In this document: positions 37,098 through 45,071 of the stretch, piece by piece | Layout of the letters: every line of letters begins with the position of its first letter | Position numbering within the stretch: the first letter of the stretch is position 1 | From: Sphingomonas corticis | GTDB taxonomy: Bacteria > Pseudomonadota > Alphaproteobacteria > Sphingomonadales > Sphingomonadaceae | Reading direction: 5' to 3' | Length of the DNA: 64,000 bases | Assembly (NCBI RefSeq): GCF_012035195.1 | Contig: NZ_JAAVJH010000006.1 | Coordinates: 186,001-250,000 of the forward strand | Made by a program: the position numbers and the translations under genes | The notes under the pieces: model-generated | Seen by the model: the letters and a program-made list of their open reading frames with translations, nothing else | Told to the model about the DNA's origin: nothing | Database searches by the model: none

Positions 37098-39452
37098 ATG
37101 CCAGCAGGGATGATCGCGATCGATCACCTGACCGCGATCGGCGCGGGCGTGCTGGTGGCGCTGCTGCTGGCGGGCGCGGTGGCGATGCTGGCGACGGGAC
37201 TGCGCGCGCGCCGCGCCGCGGCGGATGATGCGGCGGCGCGGCGGCGCCTCGAATCGCTGCTGGAAGGTGCGCCGATGCAGCCGGTCGTCGTGCGGCCCGA
37301 CGGACGCGTGCAGATGCCGCGCCGGGTGGCGGATTGGTTCGGCCTGGATGCGCCCGCCGACTATCTCGACCAGCTGGCGGGCGATCACGGCTGGGGCCTC
37401 GACGCGGTGGACGCGCAGGCGCTGCACGCCGACGTGCAGGGCTGCCTACGTGCCGCGCGCGGGTTCCTGCGCACGGTCCATTGCGGCGACGGCGCGCGCG
37501 CGCTGACCGTGCAGGGGGACCGGCGCGGCGAGAAGGTGGTGCTGTGGATCTTCGATTCCACCGCGACCGAGGGCGAGGTGCGGACCCTCTCCGCGGAGAT
37601 CGCCGACCTGTCGCAGGCGTTCGACGCCCTGACCGGCCTGGTGGAGGCGGCGCCGCTGCCGATCTGGTATCGCGACAGCGACCTGCAACTGGCGATGGTC
37701 AACTCGGCTTATGTCGCCGCGGTGGAGGGCAGCGACGCCGCCGACGTGGTGGCGCGCGGGCTGGAGCTGGTCGAGGGCGCGGGGCAGGCACAGGCGGGCG
37801 CGGCGGCGGCGCGCGATAGCGGCAAGCCGCAGCAGCGCATCCGGCCTGCCACGATCGACGGCGCGCGCCGCGCGCTGCGGCTGCACGACGTGCCGCTGCC
37901 GGTGGGCGGCATCGCCGGGTTCGCCGTGGACGTCGAGGAGCTGGAACAGGCCAACGTGCGAGAGCGCCGCTTCGCCGAAGCGCAGCGCGCGACGCTCGAC
38001 CGCCTATCGGCCGGCGTGGCGCAGTTCGGCCGCGACCGCAGCCTCGCCTTCTTCAACCAGCCGTTCCGCCGCATGTTCGCGATGCGGCGCGAGTGGCTGA
38101 CCGACCGGCCCGAGTTCGACCGCGTGCTGGAGCGCATGCGCGAGGCCAAGCGCGTGCCGGAGGTGCGCGACTTTCCCGGCTGGAAGGCGGAGCGGCGCAA
38201 CTGGTTCCTGCAGACCGACGGCGCTAGCGAGGAGGCGTGGCATCTGCCCGGCGGCACGCACCTGCGCGTCGTGGCGCAGCCGCTGCCCGACGGCGGGCTG
38301 CTGCTGGTCTTCGAGGACCGCACCGAGCAGGTGCAGCTGGCCAGCGCGCGCGACACGCTGCTGCGCGTGCGCACCGCCACGTTCGACAATCTGTTCGAGG
38401 CGCTGGGCGTGTTCGCCGCCGACGGGCGCCTGCAATTGTGGAACAACCGCTTCCGCGCGCTGTGGGATTTCGAGGAGGAGTTCCTCAGCGCGCATCCCCG
38501 CGTCGATGCAATCGCCGAGCGGGTGGCGACGCGGCTCGCCAATCCGCAGCACGCGCGCTTCATCGCCGAGCTGGTCCGCTACGCCACCGCCGAGCGCAAG
38601 CAGCGCGCCGGGCAGGTGGCGCTGGCGGACGGACGGCATTTCGAGTTCGCCGCCGTGCCGCTGCCCGACGGCAACGCGCTGTTCACGATGCTCGACATTT
38701 CCGACAGCCGGCGGATGGAACAGGCGCTGCGCGACCGCAACGAGGCACTGGAGGCGGCGGACAAGGTGAAGACCGCCTTCGTCGCGAACATGAGCTACGA
38801 GCTGCGCACCCCGCTGACGTCGATCAGCGGCTTTGCCGAAATGCTCCACGCGGGGTTCGCCGGCGCGCTGACGACGGAGGCGCAGGGCTACGTCGGCGCG
38901 ATCCTCGATTCGGCGGAGCGGCTGGGCCTGCTGATCGACGACGTGCTCGACCTGACGCAGACCGCCGACAGCGACGCGCTGGAGCGGGCAGACGTGGACA
39001 TCGCCGCCGTGGCGCGCACCGCCGCGGACGCGCTGCGCCCCTCGGCCAAGCGCCACGCGGTGGACTATACCATCGACGTGCAGCATTCGGTCGGCCGCCT
39101 CAACGCCGACCCGCGGCGCATCCGCGAGGTGGTGGAGCATCTGCTGCGCCACGCCATCGCCAGTGCCTCCGCCGGGGATCGCCGCGGCGGCAAGGTGCTG
39201 CTGCGCGCCGAGGGCAACGCCCGCACGGCCCGCCTGCTCGTCTCCGACGACGGCGAGGGGATGGACGCGGACACCGCCGCGCGCGCCTTCGACCGCTTCG
39301 CCGACACGCAGATCGCGCCGGGCACCGACCGCGCGCTGGGCCTGGGCCTGCCGCTCGCCAAGCAGTTCGTCGAGGCGCACGGCGGCACGATCCGCCTGCA
39401 AAGCGAGCCGGGCAAGGGAACGCTGGTGACGGTGGAATTGCCGCGGCGATGA
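37098..39452 (+). CDS. DivL-like PAS sensor kinase with Tyr in place of the H-box His
   Basis: A 784-residue membrane-anchored kinase-like protein. It has one N-terminal helix (about 13-34), then several PAS-type regions (about 50-160, 175-290, 295-415, 425-540), a coiled segment, the dimerisation box and an ATPase domain. The box reads FVANMSYELRTPLTSISGFA, with Tyr567 where a histidine kinase has His. The ATPase end keeps VSDDGEGMD and ALGLGLPLAKQFVEAHGG, although the N box (LLRHAIASAS) is poorly conserved. Caulobacter DivL (769 residues) has the same His-to-Tyr change and controls CckA together with DivK. Length, architecture and box all fit DivL. It heads the tsaE-amgK-murU-addB-addA-trxA run. 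Confidence 0.85.
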   Translation: MPAGMIAIDHLTAIGAGVLVALLLAGAVAMLATGLRARRAAADDAAARRRLESLLEGAPMQPVVVRPDGRVQMPRRVADWFGLDAPADYLDQLAGDHGWGLDAVDAQALHADVQGCLRAARGFLRTVHCGDGARALTVQGDRRGEKVVLWIFDSTATEGEVRTLSAEIADLSQAFDALTGLVEAAPLPIWYRDSDLQLAMVNSAYVAAVEGSDAADVVARGLELVEGAGQAQAGAAAARDSGKPQQRIRPATIDGARRALRLHDVPLPVGGIAGFAVDVEELEQANVRERRFAEAQRATLDRLSAGVAQFGRDRSLAFFNQPFRRMFAMRREWLTDRPEFDRVLERMREAKRVPEVRDFPGWKAERRNWFLQTDGASEEAWHLPGGTHLRVVAQPLPDGGLLLVFEDRTEQVQLASARDTLLRVRTATFDNLFEALGVFAADGRLQLWNNRFRALWDFEEEFLSAHPRVDAIAERVATRLANPQHARFIAELVRYATAERKQRAGQVALADGRHFEFAAVPLPDGNALFTMLDISDSRRMEQALRDRNEALEAADKVKTAFVANMSYELRTPLTSISGFAEMLHAGFAGALTTEAQGYVGAILDSAERLGLLIDDVLDLTQTADSDALERADVDIAAVARTAADALRPSAKRHAVDYTIDVQHSVGRLNADPRRIREVVEHLLRHAIASASAGDRRGGKVLLRAEGNARTARLLVSDDGEGMDADTAARAFDRFADTQIAPGTDRALGLGLPLAKQFVEAHGGTIRLQSEPGKGTLVTVELPRR

Positions 39453-39573
39453 GCGGGAGCGGGGTGAAGGTGAGTGGACCGCCTCGTCGCCACGGGCGTG
39501 TCGCGTGGGTCACCGCGCCGCGTAGCCGCACGCTGACGGTGGCCGGCATCATCGATGCAGGGAGGGGCCCGGC

Positions 39574-40026
39574 ATGACGCGGGAGCTGCTCCTTCCCGAC
39601 GCCGCCGCGACCGAGGCGATCGGCCGCCGGCTCGCGCTCGTCCTGCGTGCCGGCGACGTCGTCACCCTTTCGGGCGGGCTGGGCGCGGGAAAGACCAGCC
39701 TCGCGCGCGGCGTCCTCGCCGAACTCGGCCTCCCCGGCGAGGCGCCGAGCCCGACCTTCGCGATCGTCCAGCCCTATGCGCCGCCCGAGGTGCGCCTGCC
39801 GGTGCTCCACGTCGATCTCTACCGCATCGACGATCCCGCCGAACTGGAGGAGCTGGGCCTCGACGAGGCGCGGCTCGACTCCGCGCTGCTGGTCGAGTGG
39901 CCCGATCGCGCCGCCGGGCGCTGGCCCGACGCGCTCGCATTGTCGCTGACGCCCACGCCGGACGGCGCGCGGCGCTTGACTTGGGATGGTCCCGCGGCAT
40001 GGGAAGCGCGATGGCGACCGACATGA
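39574..40026 (+). CDS. tsaE: tRNA threonylcarbamoyladenosine biosynthesis ATPase
   Basis: A 150-residue P-loop ATPase that partners TsaB-TsaD in making the t6A modification at position 37 of ANN-decoding tRNAs. Walker A is LSGGLGAGKTSLARG (32-46). Other TsaE features are PSPTFAIVQPY, HVDLYRIDDPAELEELGLDE and LLVEWPDRA. The 120 bases upstream hold a 42-codon open frame (39449-39577) overlapping its ATG as ATGA; this frame is Arg- and Pro-rich and probably not a gene. The stop overlaps the next gene's start. Confidence 0.95.
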   Translation: MTRELLLPDAAATEAIGRRLALVLRAGDVVTLSGGLGAGKTSLARGVLAELGLPGEAPSPTFAIVQPYAPPEVRLPVLHVDLYRIDDPAELEELGLDEARLDSALLVEWPDRAAGRWPDALALSLTPTPDGARRLTWDGPAAWEARWRPT

Positions 40027-40994
40027 TTCCGCCCGCGCACGCACCCGATTTCCTGGCCGCGCACGGCTGGGCCGGTGCCGCGATCGAGCCGCTGGCGGGC
40101 GATGCCTCGTTCCGCCGCTACTTCCGCATTCTCCACGGGCAGCGCCGCGCCATCCTGATGGATGCGCCGCCCCCGCACGAGGACCCGCGCCCGTTCGTCG
40201 CCGTGGCGCGCTGGCTGTCGGCGCGCGATTTCGGCGCGCCCGCGATCCTGGCGGCGGACGAGGCGCGCGGGCTCGTGCTGCTAGAGGATTTCGGCGACCG
40301 GCGAATGCGCGAGACGGTGGATGCCGACGCCGCGACGCTGGTGCCGCTGTACGAGGCCGCGGTCGACGTGCTGGTCGCGCTGCGCGGCCACCCGGCGGAC
40401 AACCTGCGCCCTTACGACCGGGCGGAGCTGCACCGCGAGGCGCAGGTGCTGACCGAATATTACTGCCCCGCCGTCGGCCTGTCCGTCGACCTCGACAGCT
40501 ATCGCGCGGCGTGGGACGAGGTGTTCGCCCGCGCGCTCACCGATGCCCCCGTGACGGTGCTGCGCGACTATCACGCGGAGAACCTGATGCTGGTCGGGGA
40601 CTCCAACCGCTTGGGCCTGCTCGACTTCCAGGACGCGCTGGCCGGGCATCCCGCCTACGACCTCGTCTCGCTGCTGCAGGACGCGCGGCGCGACGTGGAA
40701 CCGTCGATCGAGGAGGCGATGCTGCGCCGCTACCGTGCCGCGACGGGAGAGGGCGAGGCGTTCATGGATGCCTATCACGTGCTCGGCGCGCAGCGGAACG
40801 CGAAGATCGTCGGCGTCTTCACCCGCCTGTGGAAGCGCGACGGCAAGCCGCGCTACCCGGCGCTGTGCCCGCGGGTGTGGGGATATCTGGAACGCGACCT
40901 GAGCTATCCGGTGCTGGCGCCGGTGGCGCGATGGTTCGCGGCGAACATCCCGCCCGAGCTTCGCGGCGACCCGATGGTGCTGGCCCGCGCATGA
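40023..40994 (+). CDS. amgK: N-acetylmuramate/N-acetylglucosamine kinase (AmgK-type phosphotransferase)
   Basis: A 323-residue aminoglycoside-phosphotransferase-fold kinase. Motifs are IEPLAGDASFRRYFRI, LVLLEDFGDRRMRE, VTVLRDYHAENLMLV (catalytic loop) and LGLLDFQDALAGHPAYDLVS (metal Asp). Directly followed, with ATGA overlap, by a MurU-like nucleotidyltransferase, it fits AmgK of the cell-wall recycling shortcut: MurNAc to MurNAc 1-phosphate. ATG at 40023 overlaps the tsaE stop; in-frame ATGs at 40011 and 39999 are alternatives. The symbol rests on the pairing with murU as well as on the family. Confidence 0.85.
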   Translation: MIPPAHAPDFLAAHGWAGAAIEPLAGDASFRRYFRILHGQRRAILMDAPPPHEDPRPFVAVARWLSARDFGAPAILAADEARGLVLLEDFGDRRMRETVDADAATLVPLYEAAVDVLVALRGHPADNLRPYDRAELHREAQVLTEYYCPAVGLSVDLDSYRAAWDEVFARALTDAPVTVLRDYHAENLMLVGDSNRLGLLDFQDALAGHPAYDLVSLLQDARRDVEPSIEEAMLRRYRAATGEGEAFMDAYHVLGAQRNAKIVGVFTRLWKRDGKPRYPALCPRVWGYLERDLSYPVLAPVARWFAANIPPELRGDPMVLARA

Positions 40995-41746
40995 CCCGCC
41001 CGCGCTACATCCGGCCGACACCCGGCGGCAGCGTGCCGAAGACGGCGATGGTGATGGCGGCGGGGCTGGGGAAGCGGATGCGCCCGCTGACGGCCACCCG
41101 GCCCAAGCCGCTGGTGGAGGTGGCGGGCAAGGCGCTGCTCGACCACGTGCTCGATCGGCTGCGCGCCGCGGGCGTGGAGCGGGTGGTCGTCAACGTCCAT
41201 TACCTCGCCGACGCGCTGGAGGCGCATCTTCGCCACCGCGTCGACGGACTGGAGGTGATCGTCTCCGACGAGCGCGCGCAGCTGATGGAGACCGGCGGCG
41301 GGCTGGTGAAGGCCCGCGCGCTGATCGGCGACGAGCCCTTCGTCTGCGTCAACAGCGACAATCTGTGGATCGACGGCCCCACCGACGCGATCCGCCTGCT
41401 CGCCTCGCGCTGGGACGCGGAGACGATGGACGCGCTGCTGCTGATGGTGCCCTACGCCCGCGCGCACAATCATCGCGGGCAGGGCGATTTCCGGCTGGCG
41501 GCGGATGGGCGCATCACCGGTCGGCGCGGACGCAACCGCGTGGCGCCGTTCGTGTGGACGGGCGTGCAGATCCTCCACCCGCGGCTGATCGCCGACTGGC
41601 CCGCGGGGCCGTTCTCGACCAACCTGTTCTGGGACCGCGCGATCGCCGCCGGCCGCGCCTTCGGCCAGGTGCACCAGGGATTGTGGTTCGACGTCGGCAC
41701 CCCCGCCGCGATCGGCCGGACGGAGGCGATCCTGTCGGATGGGTGA
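40991..41746 (+). CDS. murU: N-acetylmuramate alpha-1-phosphate uridylyltransferase
   Basis: A 251-residue sugar-nucleotide transferase. The signature is AMVMAAGLGKRMRPLTATRP followed by KPLVEVAGKALLDHVLDRL. Others are VVNVHYLADALEAHL, METGGGLVKARALIGDEPFV, VNSDNLWIDG and WFDVGTPAAIGRTEAIL. With AmgK it would convert recovered MurNAc to UDP-MurNAc, bypassing MurA and MurB; in Pseudomonas this route gives intrinsic tolerance to fosfomycin. The ATG overlaps the amgK stop. Confidence 0.88.
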   Translation: MTRPRYIRPTPGGSVPKTAMVMAAGLGKRMRPLTATRPKPLVEVAGKALLDHVLDRLRAAGVERVVVNVHYLADALEAHLRHRVDGLEVIVSDERAQLMETGGGLVKARALIGDEPFVCVNSDNLWIDGPTDAIRLLASRWDAETMDALLLMVPYARAHNHRGQGDFRLAADGRITGRRGRNRVAPFVWTGVQILHPRLIADWPAGPFSTNLFWDRAIAAGRAFGQVHQGLWFDVGTPAAIGRTEAILSDG

Positions 41747-41770
41747 TCCTGCCGAGATGACGTCGAGGTG

Positions 41771-41931
41771 GTGCACGCGGAGGCGCGGAGGCGCCGAGCA
41801 GAAGGAAGCAAGGCTGTCTAGCGGAAGCGAGACCTTCCTCACCCACGGTCCAGCGATTGGGCCGTTCGCGACGGCCCGGAGGAGTGCGACAAGGGAGACA
41901 TCTCCGCGTCTCCGCGCCTCCGCGCGAACCC
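41771..41931. repeat. Inverted GGAGGCGCGGAG-type repeat between murU and addB
   Basis: CACGCGGAGGCGCGGAGGCG at 41774-41793 is inverted as CTCCGCGTCTCCGCGCCTCC and following bases (41902-41929), about 110 bases apart. The arms are built of iterated CGCGGAG/CTCCGCG units. The remaining part of the 233-base gap (41747-41979) shows no gene; a smaller hairpin GCCGGGGGCCACGCCCCGGG-like element lies at 41942-41961. Confidence 0.65.
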
Positions 41932-41979
41932 TCACGACGGCGCCGGGGGCCACGCCCCGGGTGACGACTTGACCGGCTG

Positions 41980-44943
41980 ATGCCGCGCCCGCGCCTCTAC
42001 ACCATCCCCGCGCACCGCGCCTTCGCCGACGCGCTGGTCGCCGGATTGCTGCGCCGGACGGGGGGCGATGCGCTCGCGCTCGCGCGCGGGATCGTGCTGG
42101 TGCCGAACAACCGCGGCGCGCTGGCGGTACGCGACGCGTTCGTGCGCGCGAGCGGCGCGGGGCTGGTCCTCCCGCGGATCGTCGCGCTGGGTAGCGACGA
42201 CCTCGGCGAGGCGGTCGGCGCCGCGCTCGACCCGGCCGATGCGGAGCCGCCGGTGCCCCCCGCCATCGCGCCGCTGAAGCGCCGCATGGCGCTGGCGCGG
42301 CTGGTGGAGGAGGAGCGCGCCGCCGCCGGGCGCCCCGTCGACGCGGCGGAGGCGGTGCGGCTGGCGGGCGAACTGGCGCAGACGCTGGACCAGCTGGCGC
42401 TGGAGGACGTGGCGCCCCGCCGGCTGGCGGAGATCGATCCCGGGGAGGCGCTGTCCGACCATTGGGAGGCGGCGCTGCGGCTGTTCCGCCTGCTGCTGGA
42501 CCGCTGGCCGGCGGAGCGCGCCGCGCTGGGCGGCATCGACCCGGCCGAGCGCCGCATCCTGCTGCTGCGGCGGCAGGCGGAGCGCTGGCGCGCGGCGGCC
42601 CCGGCGGGGTTCGTCTGCGCGGCCGGCATCACCGACGCCGCCCCCGCCGTCGCCGAACTGCTGCGCGTGGTAGCCGAGTTGCCGCAGGGGATGGTCGCCT
42701 TCGCCGGGCTCGACAAGGACATGCCGGAGGAGGAGTGGGAGGCGCTCGGTCCGCACCTGCCCGATCCCGTCACCGGCCGCACCCGCCGCGCGATCGAGGT
42801 GCATCCGCAATTCGCGCCCAAGCTGCTGCTCGCGCGCATGGGTGTTGCACGCGACGAGGTGGCGCGCTGGCCCGATGGCAGCGAGCATGATGCGGCGCCT
42901 GCGCGCGGCCGCGCCATCGCCGACGCGCTCGCCCCCGCCGCCTTCACCGGCAAGTGGACCGGACTGCCCCCCGCCGGCCGCCGGCTGGACGGCGTGGAGG
43001 CGGCCGAACTCGGCACCCCGGCGGAGGAGGCGCAGGCGGTCGCCCTCCGCTTGCGCGGCGTGCTGGAAGAGGAGGGGCGCACCGCCGCCCTGGTCACGCC
43101 CGACCGCGCGCTGGCGCGGCGCGTGGCGGCGCACTGCCGGCGATGGAACATCGACGTGGACGACAGCGCCGGGCGCCCGCTGTCGATCCTGCCCCCCGGC
43201 ACCCTGCTGACCGCGATCGTCGAGGCGGCGGCGCAGGATTTCGCGCCGCTGCCGCTGCTGACGCTGCTGAAGCATCCGCTGGTGCGCAGCCAGGCGCGGT
43301 CGGACTGGCTGGAGGGCGTCCGTCGCCTCGACCGCGCCTTGCGCGGTCCGCGGCCGGCGCCGGGCCTTGCCGGGATCGACGCGCACCTTCGCGACGGGCC
43401 GGAGCGCGAGCGCCACGTCCGCGTCGCGGCGGCGGCGTGGTGGCCCGAGGCGCGCGCGCTGCTGGAGCCGCTGGCGGCGGGCTTCGGCGCGGAGGCGGCA
43501 CCCTTGCCCGCCCTCGTCGCCTGCCTGCGCGAGGCGGCGAGCGCGCTGGCGGGGGAGGAGGCGTGGCGCGGCCCCGCCGGGCGCGCCGCGGCGGACCTGC
43601 TCGCCGATCTCGAGGAACAGGCGCCGCTCGGCCCCGCGCGGGTGGAGAAGGGCGGCTTCGCCCCTTTGCTGCGGCTGCTGATGGACGAGGTGGCGATCCG
43701 CCGTCCGCCCGGCGATCGCCACCCGCGGCTCGCCATCTACGGCCTGATGGAGGCGCGGCTGCAATCGGCCGACGTCATGATCCTCGCCGGGCTGAACGAG
43801 GGCGTGTGGCCGGGCATCCCGGCGCCCGATCCGTGGCTTGCGCCGCGCATCCGCAGCGAACTGGGCCTGCCCGGGCTGGAGCGGTCGATCGGCGTCGCCG
43901 CGCACGACTTCGGTCAGGCGCTGGGCGCGCCGCGCGTGCTGATGACGCGCAGCCGCCGCGACGTGCGCTCGCCCGCGCTCGCCTCGCGCTTCTGGCTCAG
44001 GCTGGAGGCGATGGCGGGCGAGCGGTTCGCGCGCGCGCGCGACCTGGAAGGCTGGGCCCGCGCGCTCGACGACGGCGGCACGCCGCGCCCGGCGTCACGG
44101 CCGGCGCCCGTGCCCGCCGCCGCGCTGCGCCCGCGCCGCATCTCCGTCACCGAAGTCGACCGGCTGAAGGCCGATCCCTTCGCCTTCTACGCGCTCCGCA
44201 TCCTGAACCTCTCGGCACTGGACGCGGTGGACGCCGATCCCAGCGCCGCCTGGCGCGGCACCGCGGTCCATGCCGTGCTGGAGGCGTGGGCGCGCGAGGA
44301 CGCGTGCGATCCCGCCGCGCTGCCGCGCCGCGCCGCCGCGCTGCTGGACGATCCCGCCGCCCACCCGCTGCTGCGCGCGCTGTGGCAGCCGCGCCTGCTC
44401 GCCGGCTTCGACTGGATCGCCGCGCGCACCGCGGCGGAGCAGGCGGCGGGCCGGCGCGTGCTGTCGGTCGAGGGGCAGGGCGGCGCCGTGGTTGCCGGGG
44501 TCGAGCTATCCGGCCGCTACGACCGGATCGACCGCATGGCGGACGGCGGGCTCGGCATCGTCGACTACAAGACCGGCAAGGCCCCCTCCACCGCGGCGGT
44601 ACGCGGCGGCTTCAACCTGCAGCTCGGCCTGCTCGGGGCGATCGCGGAGGCGGGCGGCTTCCCGTACGTCGAAGGGCGCGCGACCGCCTTTGAATATTGG
44701 TCGCTGGCGAAGAAGGACGACGCCTTCGGCCAGGTGACCAGCCCGGCCGATCCGGCGGGAAAGGGCGGGCGGATCGTCACCGACGACTTCGTGCGCGCGG
44801 CGGTGGACAGCTTCGCCGACAGCGCACGCAAGTGGCTGCTCGGCGAGGAGCCGTTCACCGCCAAGCTGCATCCGGAATTCGCTCCCTATGCCGAATACGA
44901 CCAGCTGATGCGGCGGGACGAATGGTATGGCCGTGATCGCTAG
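41980..44943 (+). CDS. addB: Double-strand break repair protein AddB
   Basis: A 987-residue subunit of the AddAB helicase-nuclease, the alphaproteobacterial counterpart of RecBCD. Features are YTIPAHRAFADALVAGLL and GIVLVPNNRGALAVRDAF near the start, DVMILAGLNEGVWPGIPAPD in the middle (about 600-620), SVTEVDRLKADPFAFYALRI, and the C-terminal RecB-type nuclease motif GLGIVDYKTGKAPS (about 859-872) that cuts the 5' strand. Length and motif order match alphaproteobacterial AddB. The gene is followed by addA after a 128-base gap filled by a repeat. Confidence 0.95.
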   Translation: MPRPRLYTIPAHRAFADALVAGLLRRTGGDALALARGIVLVPNNRGALAVRDAFVRASGAGLVLPRIVALGSDDLGEAVGAALDPADAEPPVPPAIAPLKRRMALARLVEEERAAAGRPVDAAEAVRLAGELAQTLDQLALEDVAPRRLAEIDPGEALSDHWEAALRLFRLLLDRWPAERAALGGIDPAERRILLLRRQAERWRAAAPAGFVCAAGITDAAPAVAELLRVVAELPQGMVAFAGLDKDMPEEEWEALGPHLPDPVTGRTRRAIEVHPQFAPKLLLARMGVARDEVARWPDGSEHDAAPARGRAIADALAPAAFTGKWTGLPPAGRRLDGVEAAELGTPAEEAQAVALRLRGVLEEEGRTAALVTPDRALARRVAAHCRRWNIDVDDSAGRPLSILPPGTLLTAIVEAAAQDFAPLPLLTLLKHPLVRSQARSDWLEGVRRLDRALRGPRPAPGLAGIDAHLRDGPERERHVRVAAAAWWPEARALLEPLAAGFGAEAAPLPALVACLREAASALAGEEAWRGPAGRAAADLLADLEEQAPLGPARVEKGGFAPLLRLLMDEVAIRRPPGDRHPRLAIYGLMEARLQSADVMILAGLNEGVWPGIPAPDPWLAPRIRSELGLPGLERSIGVAAHDFGQALGAPRVLMTRSRRDVRSPALASRFWLRLEAMAGERFARARDLEGWARALDDGGTPRPASRPAPVPAAALRPRRISVTEVDRLKADPFAFYALRILNLSALDAVDADPSAAWRGTAVHAVLEAWAREDACDPAALPRRAAALLDDPAAHPLLRALWQPRLLAGFDWIAARTAAEQAAGRRVLSVEGQGGAVVAGVELSGRYDRIDRMADGGLGIVDYKTGKAPSTAAVRGGFNLQLGLLGAIAEAGGFPYVEGRATAFEYWSLAKKDDAFGQVTSPADPAGKGGRIVTDDFVRAAVDSFADSARKWLLGEEPFTAKLHPEFAPYAEYDQLMRRDEWYGRDR

Positions 44944-44957
44944 CCGCGTCGCTCCGC

Positions 44958-45054
44958 CCCGGCGGACGCCGGGCCCCAGGTGGGCGAACCGGTGTGATGC
45001 AGGTCTCGTGCTGCCATGTGCCGTTGCGAACCGGACCCCGGCGTTCGCCGGGGT
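44958..45054. repeat. Two GC hairpins between addB and addA
   Basis: CCCGGCG-GA-CGCCGGG at 44958-44973 and ACCCCGGCGTTCGCCGGGGT at 45035-45054, a perfect hairpin. The flanking ends (CGTCGCTCCG and GGAGGAGTGACG) are roughly inverse to each other. The arrangement is like the repeats at 10452 and 33898, and the stems are related (CCGG core), so they may be one family. Confidence 0.65.
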
Positions 45055-45071
45055 GGAGGAGTGACGGATCC

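Noticed and set aside
39449..39577. A 42-codon open frame overlapping tsaE as ATGA
   Set aside because: It begins before the end of the divL-like gene, its product is Arg/Pro-rich without pattern, and no ribosome site precedes it. A coupling leader cannot be excluded but is not supported.
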